Positions 24,427 through 32,900 of a stretch of 64,000 bases of DNA are shown piece by piece (positions within the stretch are counted from its first letter, which is position 1; each line of letters begins with the position of its first letter). The notes beneath the pieces were generated by a model. It was not told the DNA's origin, searched no databases, and saw nothing but the letters and a program-made list of their open reading frames with translations. The position numbers were made by a program, and so were the translations under genes. The stretch lies in NCBI GenBank assembly GCA_017484285.1, contig JAFUTH010000003.1, positions 62,001-126,000 of the forward strand, written 5' to 3'. This stretch comes from Treponema sp. Lineage in GTDB: Bacteria > Spirochaetota > Spirochaetia > Treponematales > Treponemataceae.

Positions 24427-24583
24427 ACAGTGAGCATAGTATTTTTTGTGAAATTTGTCGATAGTGCGCAGAGTAAAAATTGAGAAAATTGCCGATAGTG
24501 CGCAAAGTAAAAAACGCTTAGATTTGCTGATAATACGCAGAGTAAAAATTCTTAAAATTGCAGCTAGTGCGCAGAGTAATTGT
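24426..24583. repeat. Five-copy 34/35-bp repeat array at the ATPase promoter
   Basis: Units on the plus strand begin at about 24426 (degenerate), 24460, 24494, 24529 and 24563, with a core GATAGTGCGCAGAGTAAAAA. Read toward the ATPase the core is TTTTTACTCTGCGCACTATC. The gene-proximal copy is diverged so that TACTCT becomes TACTAT, a plausible -10 box. The spacers between cores are AT-rich and less conserved. The array together with the lipoprotein promoter fills the 265-bp gap 24427-24691. Confidence 0.9.
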
Positions 24584-24634
24584 CTAAAGAATAGCAAAAG
24601 TCGCCTGCGAGTTGACCACACGGTGAGGCGGGAA

Positions 24635-24643
24635 TGTTACAAT
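24635..24643 (+). promoter_or_regulatory. Extended -10 promoter of the Big2 lipoprotein
   Basis: TG-T-TACAAT (24635-24643) is an extended -10; a TTGACC at 24612 is 20 bp upstream, somewhat long for a -35. GGAGG lies just before the ATG at 24692. Confidence 0.5.
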
Positions 24644-24691
24644 CACTTCATCTTGGATTCGACTAAGGATCTATAGCTCATGGAGGAATGT

Positions 24692-25345
24692 ATGAAAAAA
24701 CTTTCACTTATTGCAAAGACTTGCATAGTTCTTTTGGCGACAAGTCTCTCATTCGCACTGATTTCATGTGGTGGCGGAGATGACACCTCTCGTTCTACTA
24801 GTGGCAGTGGCTCAGGTAATGGCTCAAACTCATCAGGAGACACAAGTGCCATTACGGCTATCAGTCTTTCTGCAGACAGCACGACTGTAAATGTCGGAGG
24901 CACAATTACAATCACAGCGACACTCACTCCAAAAAATGCAACAGAAACTATTGAATGGACTTCAGCAAGCACAGAAATAGCGACTGTGGAAGGTTCTGGA
25001 ATGTCGTGTATCGTTACGGGTGTTAAGGCTGGCAAAGCTATTATCACAGCTTCCAGCGGAACTGTTAAAAAAACTATTACGATAGAAGTCAAAATCCAAG
25101 ATAATTTTGCAGGAACAAAATGGGGTCAGTCTACTAATGGAATATATGTTGGCGGAGTAGTATTAACTTTTGCATCGTCGGGAAATACTGTTTCTAGATC
25201 TCTCAGTGGTTATACTGTCGATACTCATACATATACAGTTGTGGATTCCTATACGGCAAAAATTAATGATTTAGGAACTTTTACAATCAGCAAAAATGAT
25301 GCAAACATAGCGCACTTAGGTTCTTTAGAATATATGAAACAATAG
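24692..25345 (+). CDS. Lipoprotein with bacterial Ig-like (Big2) domain
   Basis: A 217-aa protein with lipoprotein signal (MKKLSLIAKTCIVLLATS, lipobox LISC) and a Ser/Gly linker. A Big2 Ig-like domain follows at about residues 50-135 (ISLSADSTTVNVGGTITITA, AGKAIITASSG). The last 80 residues are a small beta-rich domain of unknown type. It is likely surface exposed and perhaps adhesive. Start ATG 24692 is supported by GGAGG at 7 nt; an in-frame start 12 nt upstream is weaker. The stop lies 3 nt from the stop of the convergent WYL gene. Confidence 0.88.
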   Translation: MKKLSLIAKTCIVLLATSLSFALISCGGGDDTSRSTSGSGSGNGSNSSGDTSAITAISLSADSTTVNVGGTITITATLTPKNATETIEWTSASTEIATVEGSGMSCIVTGVKAGKAIITASSGTVKKTITIEVKIQDNFAGTKWGQSTNGIYVGGVVLTFASSGNTVSRSLSGYTVDTHTYTVVDSYTAKINDLGTFTISKNDANIAHLGSLEYMKQ

Positions 25346-25348
25346 TGC

Positions 25349-26374
25349 CTACATACTTGCCATTTCATTCACTTTCCGAAGCCGTTCGTTCCAATCGTCA
25401 ACCAGTTCCTTTGGTGCGAGCGGCCATGCTTCATCTGCCCATTGCCACACCCATCGCCGAATCGAAAACAACTGATTGCTTTTAAAACTCAAGATTATGC
25501 CGTCACCGTCCTCGCCTGGAAATGTCTCATCTTTCGAGACGGTCTGATTTTCGCCCCAGATGCGGTTTTTGGAAAAGCGGGCGGCATAGCCGTGCAGGTG
25601 GATTTTGAAGTCAAGTTTTTCGTCATGGCACATACAGCCGAACGAACCGAGCGTCATTTTTCTAAAGTCGTAGTCTTTCGGAAGCGTGAAAACTTCGTTC
25701 GTAATCTGGAGATTTTTGATTTCACTCAGACTGTAGCGGCGACGACCTCGTTTTACCACATCGAACGCGTGCAGATTCCAGTTGCCGTTGTCAAAAATGA
25801 GCTGCCACGGCTGAACACGGCGCGGGTGAGGTTCTGAGTCCGTGAGCGACTGGTAATCGAATGTGATGACGCGGTTTTGCTGGAGCGCGATGTCGAGCAA
25901 CCGCCAAATCTGCGCGGGCACTTCCTTGTTCGGCGCACCCACAAAAATGATTCGGTCATTCTCAGGCTTTTTGTTGATTCTAATGTTTTCCAACGCCACA
26001 TCGTGATTCTCAATCGAAAGCGATTCAAAGACTTCCTGCGCCTCCTTGTACAACGGATTTCCCTTCACCATATCCATGAGCGTTTTAATCAGTTTTGCGG
26101 CACGGGCGGCGTTCTCGTCAGTGTAGAATCGGGGAAGACGATACTGCGGGTCAGTGTAAAAATAGCCGCTCGTTTCAAAATCGGTGTCAATCGGCGCGGC
26201 GTACTTTTCCTGCAAATCCTCAATGTCGCGGAAAAACGAAGTGCGGCTCGTCTTGATGCCATATTTTTCGCCCAATTCAGAGATAATCTGATTCCATTTA
26301 AGTTTTCGCCCCGACGCGATGATTTCATCAATTGCCTGATACCGCTTTGCTTTTTCGGTGAAGTCTACGGACAT
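25349..26374 (-). CDS. WYL-domain transcriptional regulator
   Basis: A 341-aa regulator. The N-terminal winged HTH (about 10-75, KLKWNQIISELGEKYGIKTSRTSFFRDIEDLQ) precedes a WYL domain at about 155-230 (VITFDYQSL, RRVQPWQLIFDNGNWNLHAF, RRYSLSEIKNL) and a C-terminal WCX-like part. WYL proteins bind nucleic-acid-type ligands, and several (CapW, BrxR) control anti-phage loci. Immediately upstream is the inverted repeat ATTCCC-N7-GGGAAT at 26420, duplicated at 34463 within an identically built promoter. This regulator is the nearest candidate to bind it. Confidence 0.9.
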   Translation of the reverse strand: MSVDFTEKAKRYQAIDEIIASGRKLKWNQIISELGEKYGIKTSRTSFFRDIEDLQEKYAAPIDTDFETSGYFYTDPQYRLPRFYTDENAARAAKLIKTLMDMVKGNPLYKEAQEVFESLSIENHDVALENIRINKKPENDRIIFVGAPNKEVPAQIWRLLDIALQQNRVITFDYQSLTDSEPHPRRVQPWQLIFDNGNWNLHAFDVVKRGRRRYSLSEIKNLQITNEVFTLPKDYDFRKMTLGSFGCMCHDEKLDFKIHLHGYAARFSKNRIWGENQTVSKDETFPGEDGDGIILSFKSNQLFSIRRWVWQWADEAWPLAPKELVDDWNERLRKVNEMASM

Positions 26375-26419
26375 AAAAAGATTCTCCCATTGCTTGAATT
26401 TTCAGAGCATCACATTTTC

Positions 26420-26454
26420 ATTCCCGTGCATTGGGAATAGGTATGATTTATATT
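26420..26454 (+). promoter_or_regulatory. Operator-promoter 1: ATTCCC-N7-GGGAAT
   Basis: The inverted repeat ATTCCC-GTGCATT-GGGAAT occupies 26420-26438. Its spacer supplies a -35-like GTGCAT (26426-26431), followed after 17 bp by TATATT (26449-26454), driving the plus-strand gene at 26535. The same arms, spacer start, 17-bp distance and -10 occur at 34463-34497. The site lies between the WYL regulator and its neighbour. Confidence 0.7.
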
Positions 26455-26534
26455 CTAGCATATGAAAGAGGAAAGTCAACGGCGAGTTTACCGAACACGA
26501 GAGATTTTCCGCTAGTCTTTCAGAGGAGATTTTT

Positions 26535-26912
26535 ATGAAAGAAGACGATGAAATCAAGATTGTAACACGTGAAGAGACCTTCAACGATCTGGCTGTACGG
26601 GAACTGGCAAAAGGAAAAGCCGCCTGTATATGCAGGTTACAGTTTAAGCGCTGCATGAAAAATCAGTGCAAAACTTGTCCTTGCGCCCAGAAGTTCAACA
26701 ACTGTGTGAACGAGATGTCTGAATATGACAGGCTTCGGCTTGACACATATACCGCTGAGTATTATGTCAAATATTCAAGAAATCCAGATTCATGGATGTC
26801 ACACAACAGGTTTGTGCTTTTCTATATCAAGCTCTTCTTTCTTATTATGGCATCCATGCTTATAATTTGCCTGTTCTTTGGGTTTATGATGGACCTGTAT
26901 ATCAATTTATGA
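26535..26912 (+). CDS. Small Cys-rich single-TM protein
   Basis: A 125-aa protein of unknown family. The cytoplasmic N-terminal part carries a dense Cys cluster (CICRLQFKRCMKNQCKTCPC and a further C, seven Cys within about 30 residues), which could bind zinc or an Fe-S cluster. One strong transmembrane helix lies near the C-terminus (about 95-118, FFLIMASMLIICLFFGFMM). Ribosome site AGAGGAG 8 nt upstream. It is driven by operator-promoter 1 and followed by another small membrane protein. Small membrane proteins beside WYL regulators are frequent effectors in defence loci, but no such role is shown here. Confidence 0.7.
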   Translation: MKEDDEIKIVTREETFNDLAVRELAKGKAACICRLQFKRCMKNQCKTCPCAQKFNNCVNEMSEYDRLRLDTYTAEYYVKYSRNPDSWMSHNRFVLFYIKLFFLIMASMLIICLFFGFMMDLYINL

Positions 26913-26970
26913 GACAGACCTGTCAATCCCATTACACGAAAGACAAACTATTGTTATAGGAGAAAATAAA

Positions 26971-27201
26971 TTGGATGAAGAAATCATTTTTTGGATCATT
27001 TTTTTTGGTGTCGGTATGCCGCTGGTTGTATTTGTCGTTTGTGTGTTGCTAAACCCTAATTTCTGGCAGGGATTCAGCAACAGCAAATACATAGATGAAC
27101 TTCTGAATGAAGAACTGGACGATGACGAAGATGATGATGACGACTATCTTCCAGAAATTACCAGAAAAACAACAAAAAGAGGGAGAAAGTATGTGAACTG
27201 A
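26971..27201 (+). CDS. Small membrane protein with acidic tail, TTG start
   Basis: A 76-aa protein with one N-terminal transmembrane helix (IIFWIIFFGVGMPLVVFVV), then an extremely acidic stretch (ELDDDEDDDDDYLPE) and a basic C-terminus. It starts at TTG 26971 with AGGAG about 7 nt upstream; no ATG is available. Probably co-transcribed with the preceding Cys-rich membrane protein. The gap after it (27202-27348) holds a short coding-like fragment without a start (about 27199-27256), a GGTGTGAA/TTCACACC hairpin at 27251-27278 and the next promoter. Confidence 0.6.
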   Translation: MDEEIIFWIIFFGVGMPLVVFVVCVLLNPNFWQGFSNSKYIDELLNEELDDDEDDDDDYLPEITRKTTKRGRKYVN

Positions 27202-27306
27202 CTTCGGAAGACATGCATGAGGTGATGCGAGAGTTTGGGGTAGATGTCGTGGTGTGAATTGCAAAAATCGTTCACACCATGTGGGCGATTTGAAGCAAGG
27301 AAAAAT

Positions 27307-27335
27307 TTGGATATTTAGAAAAGTGAAGTTATAAT
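27307..27335 (+). promoter_or_regulatory. Promoter of the ankyrin/zinc-finger gene
   Basis: TTGGAT (27307-27312), 17 bp, TATAAT (27330-27335). The ATG at 27349 follows 13 nt later, giving a leader of about 7 nt without a Shine-Dalgarno sequence. Confidence 0.65.
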
Positions 27336-27348
27336 TAGAGTATAGACT

Positions 27349-29886
27349 ATGACCATTGCGGAATTATTAAAAGATAAAAAACAAAGTTGCTCAAAGATTG
27401 AACAAAACTTAAACGAAAAGCGCTTTTTCGATGCTGTAAAATCTAGAAACAGAGATGCTGTTAGACAACTTATTAACAAAGGCATTGATGTAAATATAAA
27501 AGATGAAGATGGCTGGACTGCATTAATGCTTGCAACACTCCATGGCGATAATGACAAAACTGTAAGACTGTTAATAGAACTTGGTGCTGAATTAGATGTT
27601 CAAAATGATGATGGTGAAACAGCATTAATGTGTGCAACTATTGTAAAAGCCACAAAAAGTGCAAAACTCTTAATCTCTAATAATGCCAATGTAAATATCA
27701 AAAATAAAAACGGAAAGACCGCTTTAATGCTGGCAATTGAGGAAAACGCAAACGAAATTAAAGAAATGTTGATTTCGCTTGGTGCAGAGAAAAATTCTAG
27801 AAATAATGAAGAAGAAAACGCTAATTGTGGTTTTAATGAAAAAACGAAAAATGAATCAACATATAATAGTGATAAAATAAAAATTTCAGGTTCCAGTTTA
27901 AATAATGCAAAAGCCGAAATTATGAACGAACAGGAAGCTCAATCTCTTTCAAATCATAATGAAGTTCAAGAATTTTTTAATAACGAATTTAATAAAGATT
28001 TTGGAACTATATTAGATATAAAAATCTTGCAAACAGAATATTTTGATAGATTTAATTCCACATTCAACAATAATGATTTACAAGAAGAAATTAAAAATAA
28101 TAACTCGAAAAACAAATTCAAAAATATTGAAAATTTGGGTAATGGTGTTTATAGGGTTATTCCTTCAAAAGAAGTTAAAAAAGAATTCTTTTCATCTGAA
28201 TTTAATAAGAATTTTGGTTATACAAGTGATATAAAAACGAAATATATCGAAAAATATAATTATGAGTTACTTGATGATATTTTAAAACAAATTATTCAGT
28301 ATTTTAATGAAGAGTTACCTGCTAAGAAAATAATACAGCTAGATGATAAAACGATTCAAATTGTACCAAGCGATGATGAAATACAGAAATTCTTAACTTT
28401 AGAATTTTCTAATGTGCATGGGAAAATAATATACAAATCAACTATTACTAAAAAATATGAAAACAAATATAATTCATATTTAGATGATAAATTTTTATTA
28501 AACCAAATTACTATTTTTAACCAATCAAACCAATCAAAAAAAGTTATAAAATTAGATGAGCTACGACTAACACTTGCTCCAACTGGAAAAGCTTTTAACG
28601 AAATTCTAAAGAGCATTTTCTGTAATACAAAGTATGGCTATATAACAGATGTAAAGGATAGATTTAGAGAGAAATGTCTTTGTGAGTTGACTGAAGATAT
28701 TTTGGATAAATTCATCAATGATTTTAATACTCATCTCTGTAATAGAAAAATATTAAAAGGTAGTGATGCGGACTGGGTTAAAATTGTTCCAAACGATAAA
28801 GAAATCCAATACTTCTTAAAATCTGAATTTAATAACGCAAAGTATGGCTATATAACAGATGCAAAGGCTAAATTTAGAGAAAAATATCGTTGTGAGTTAA
28901 GCGATGATATTTTTAATAAATTTATTGACAGCTTTAATTCACAAGTGGGTAATAAGCAAATAAAGAACTTAGATGTTGACAGAGTTCAAATTGTACCTAG
29001 TAACAATGAAGTGCAAAATTTTTTATTGACTGAATTGCATAGTAAAAAATACGGCTATATCAATGAAATAAAATCAAAATTCAATAAAAAATATGCTTGT
29101 GAATTGAATGGAGAGGAAATTATTACATATATTAATAGCCAACCGCATGATTTTTCTCTTGTAAAATCTGACAATGAGAAAATTCAAGTCTTATCAAAAT
29201 TACCTCTAAATCTTGCAGCGGCAATTCAAAAAAAATTTTTGGGCGAAAAAATAATGTTTTCATGCTCGATGAAGGACTTAATTGAAAACCCTAAACAAAA
29301 TTATGTCTTTTGCAGTTTGAGTCGCAATGATATTATTTCGGCAATACAAATTGCAAATTCAAATCTGAAGGATATTCAAATCGTACTTGACAACACTGAT
29401 AATATAAAATCTTGTTTTAAAGGCAGTGAAATGTCTTGTAGTAATTTCGATACAAAAATGTGTCCTGTCTGCGGAGAAGATTTTTCTGAATGCACTTCCG
29501 TTCAGATTAAAACTCATTTGTTACAAATTCACACTTCTAAAAATCAAAATGAATCAATTCTTGTAAAAACAGGACGGAAAACACTTCAGACAGATGAAGA
29601 AATCTTTTCCTGTAATCATTGCAAGAAGAAATTTGCCTTATATAATTATAATGTTTCTGTTGAAGCAATATATGCTCATTTGCTAGGAATCTGCAAAGAA
29701 TCTTCTAGTGAACATGTATCTATAAGAGAGCAACGAATTAATGAAAACTCTTCTGAGCATGGTATTTGGAAAGGCTTTGGCTATGCAAACAATTCTACAT
29801 TTTTAGGAAACTCTGGTCAGTTACTCAGAGATAACAGACGGTTCGGTTCTTTCCCGATAGAGGATTATTACGGTGATGGAGATTAA
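27349..29886 (+). CDS. Large ankyrin / repeat / zinc-finger protein (845 aa)
   Basis: Three regions are visible. Residues about 25-150 are ankyrin repeats (DGWTALMLATLHGDNDKTVRL and two or three more). Residues about 200-610 are six copies of an unnamed domain of about 70 aa with the pattern EIQ-FL-SEFN...KYGYI-D-K-KF-EKY-CEL--DI...FN...VQIVPS. Two copies are almost identical at DNA level (28631 and 28841, 210 bp apart). The C-terminus has C2H2-like clusters: CPVCGEDFSEC with H-x5-H from residue 705, and CNHCKKKFA near 755 followed by H and C. The gene is visibly more AT-rich than the flanking chromosome, which suggests acquisition. It pairs with the helicase-nuclease gene downstream. Function unknown; nucleic-acid binding is likely. 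Confidence 0.8.
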   Translation: MTIAELLKDKKQSCSKIEQNLNEKRFFDAVKSRNRDAVRQLINKGIDVNIKDEDGWTALMLATLHGDNDKTVRLLIELGAELDVQNDDGETALMCATIVKATKSAKLLISNNANVNIKNKNGKTALMLAIEENANEIKEMLISLGAEKNSRNNEEENANCGFNEKTKNESTYNSDKIKISGSSLNNAKAEIMNEQEAQSLSNHNEVQEFFNNEFNKDFGTILDIKILQTEYFDRFNSTFNNNDLQEEIKNNNSKNKFKNIENLGNGVYRVIPSKEVKKEFFSSEFNKNFGYTSDIKTKYIEKYNYELLDDILKQIIQYFNEELPAKKIIQLDDKTIQIVPSDDEIQKFLTLEFSNVHGKIIYKSTITKKYENKYNSYLDDKFLLNQITIFNQSNQSKKVIKLDELRLTLAPTGKAFNEILKSIFCNTKYGYITDVKDRFREKCLCELTEDILDKFINDFNTHLCNRKILKGSDADWVKIVPNDKEIQYFLKSEFNNAKYGYITDAKAKFREKYRCELSDDIFNKFIDSFNSQVGNKQIKNLDVDRVQIVPSNNEVQNFLLTELHSKKYGYINEIKSKFNKKYACELNGEEIITYINSQPHDFSLVKSDNEKIQVLSKLPLNLAAAIQKKFLGEKIMFSCSMKDLIENPKQNYVFCSLSRNDIISAIQIANSNLKDIQIVLDNTDNIKSCFKGSEMSCSNFDTKMCPVCGEDFSECTSVQIKTHLLQIHTSKNQNESILVKTGRKTLQTDEEIFSCNHCKKKFALYNYNVSVEAIYAHLLGICKESSSEHVSIREQRINENSSEHGIWKGFGYANNSTFLGNSGQLLRDNRRFGSFPIEDYYGDGD

Positions 29887-29922
29887 AAAACTACACAATG
29901 GAGATGAAATTAAGTAAATTTT

Positions 29923-29950
29923 TTGATTTTTCAAAGATTTAGAGTATAAT
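29923..29950 (+). promoter_or_regulatory. Promoter of the helicase-nuclease gene
   Basis: TTGATT (29923-29928), 16 bp, TATAAT (29945-29950). A GAGGGAGA ribosome site precedes the ATG at 29993. Confidence 0.6.
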
Positions 29951-29992
29951 AATTTATATTATTTCATTTTTTTGGAAGAGGGAGAAGTACAA

Positions 29993-32900
29993 ATGAAAAC
30001 AAAACATTTTAGTCTCAGATTAGCATGGCATGAAAATGGTTGGAATGGGCATATCTGTAAACACCCTTGTGAAAATACATATTGTATTGGGCAGCATTCT
30101 TATCCAGGAACAGCTATTTCTGAAAACAGAGATTTAGATATTGAAACAAAAGCCAGTGGAGAACCTATCTCAAAACATCCTTGCGAGATTCCTTGTGGTT
30201 TAAGTTCTAATGCATTTGGAAACGAGGAAATAAAAGTTTTTGCAAAGAAACCATCTTGGTGGAAAGAGGCTGACGCAAAAGATGCCGTTATAACAATACC
30301 TCCGTACACGGCATGTACATGGTCGTATGATGCAATGTATAATGACGATGTTTCACCTGACTCTGGGAGTGGAAAATATGATAATGATAAACGCTTTGAA
30401 AATGTAAAACATTATTTTTCGCAATTTGAAGAAGGAAAATCTTTAGTTTTTTATTATGCCCCATATAGTAATCCGTTTTCAGAAGAAGAAAATGAAAATT
30501 TTGTAATTGTAGGACTCTCACGCCTAAAAAAACTACATGATTATGAATACTATCCAAATCCATCAAAAGAAATATGTGAAAAATATGCAAATGCTATAAT
30601 TTGGCAAAAAGCTATAACTTCCAATTATCCAGAAGAAGGATTTTGTATTCCTTTTTGGAATTACAAAAATAAAGAAGATATTTTAAGCAAAATTGTTATA
30701 AAACCAAATAACCGAAGTCCTTTTAAATACGCAAGTCGTGAAGTTCCTGCAGATGATGCGATTGATATTATTAACCAAATGATTGCCTGTATTGATGAAT
30801 TAATAAATCTTGGGGACAAAACAGAAAATTGGCAGCAAAGAAAAGATTGGTTGAATAGTCTATTGAATGAACTCTGGACTACTCGCGGTCCTTATCCAGG
30901 ACTTTGTTCTATTATGGAATATTTAGGCTTACAAGATTTAATAAAAGTATATTATGACATAACTACTAATCAGGATATAAAAACTTTTTATATACAACTA
31001 AAGGACTTTCTCAATGGTGAACGAAAAACTGTTTGGAATTATGAAATATCTAAGGATAATTCATTAAAAGGACTGCGAAAGTTTGCTTTGCTTGAAGATG
31101 ATGAGAAAAAATTACTGCTAGATGTTTTACCACTTTTTGATTTAGCGCAAAATCAGGTTGCAGCAATAATTGATGAGAATCGTATGAATGTTTCTCTTTC
31201 GTCAACTGTTAAGGAAATAATTAAAAACCCATATATAATCTTTGAGCAATACAAAGGTTATGATAATGATGATTCAATTCCTTTTTATAAAATCGATAAT
31301 GGAATTCTTCCTTCTCCAGAATACGGACTTGATAATCTTTTGATTCCTGATTCTACAGAACGATTAAGAGCTTTGTGCATTGATGAATTAAATAAAATTC
31401 CTGCCCATTCTTTCGGTTCTGCAAAAACGATTTTGGAAACTATTAATAAACGGCTTGATATAATGCCTGAGTGGAAAAAAACAATTTTTAAGTTAAAGTA
31501 TTTCGATATAGACAAAGATGTATGGGCAAATGGTATTTATCAACGAAGAGATGATGACGGGAATTTGTATCTCTATTTAAAAAATATTTATGAAGATGAA
31601 CGATATGTAGAAAATATCCTGAAAAAACTTGCTGCTCGTCCTGCTTTGCAATTAAAAATGATAATTTCGAAAGAAAAGTTCATTGAAAAATTAACTAAGG
31701 AAGATTCTCCAATAGAAAAGGTAGCAGGAGATGAATATAAAAAAATAATTAACAATCAAGCTGATGTATGCATGAAAATTTTTAATAAACCTTTAGTTAT
31801 ATTATCTGGTGCGGCAGGAACTGGGAAAACGACAGTTATACAGGCTATTCTTGAAAATATAGAAAGAGTTCATGGTATTGGAACATCATTTCTTTTAATG
31901 GCACCAACCGGAAAAGCTGCTGAAAGAATAAAAAATCAAACTCACAAACCAGCTATGACAATACATTCATTTTTAGCAAAGAATGGTTGGATAAATGAAA
32001 ATTTCACATTTAAAACAAAAGGCGGAAAGCAAGGAAACGATGTGAACACTCTCATCATCGATGAGTGTTCAATGATAGATTTAAACTTATGTGCAACTCT
32101 TTTTAGGGCGATAAATTGGAACAATATTCAAAGATTGATACTTATAGGAGACCCAAACCAGTTGCCTGCAATTGGTCGCGGAAGAGTATTCGCAGATATT
32201 ATCGAATGGTTAAAACATGAGTATCCCGATAATGTTGGGAAACTGTCAGATAATATTAGGCAGTTAGATAATAAAGTAAAGAACAACGGAACTAGTATAT
32301 TAGATTTAGCAAATGTGTTTATTCAAGAGAGACAAAAAAACGATGGTTCTAATGTAGAAACATTAAAAACTGAAAAAGAAAAAGTTTTTGCCAAAATCCT
32401 TGAAAAAGGAAATGGAGATGTTGATAAAGACTTATCAGTTTATTTTTGGAAAAATCAGGAAGATTTGCAAAAAGTAATGAAAAAAACTCTTGTTGCCGAT
32501 ATGACGAAAATATCAGGAAAAGAATTCTCAGACGATGAATCAGGTTGCAATGAATTATGGAAAGCCTCGTTGTATGATGAAAATAATTTTTTCAATCCTG
32601 AAAAAATACAAATTATTTCACCATATAGGGGAGAATTTTATGGGACAGACGCAACAAATTTATTTATGCAAACTACTTTTAATGGTTCTTGGGCTAGAAA
32701 AATGAAGTTAGATGGCATAGCTTTATTTGATAAAGTTATTCAAATAAAAAATAGACCTAAATCAGACATGGCATATGCTTATAGTTTTCAAAAGAAAGCA
32801 AATATCAGAGCAGAAATCTATAATGGTGAAATTGGTACTGTATGGTATCATCCATTTGATAAGAAAAAAATAGCCTATATGAATTGGCTAGAGCATTTTC

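Noticed and set aside
24426..24583. Regularly spaced repeats, CRISPR-like at first sight
   Set aside because: The period of 34/35 bp leaves only about 14 bp of partly conserved AT-rich sequence between cores, too short for spacers, and no cas genes are near. The same applies to 35739-35825.
24427..24621. N-terminal extension of the DUF4143 ATPase
   Set aside because: It translates the repeat array into LCAL/IFTLR repeats and ends before the conserved start MELKRKIYKK; orthologues start there (from memory).
27199..27258. Small gene between the 76-aa protein and the 845-aa protein
   Set aside because: The frame reads a coding-like stretch (LTSEDMHEVMREFGVDVVV) but lacks a start with a ribosome site; at most a gene fragment.
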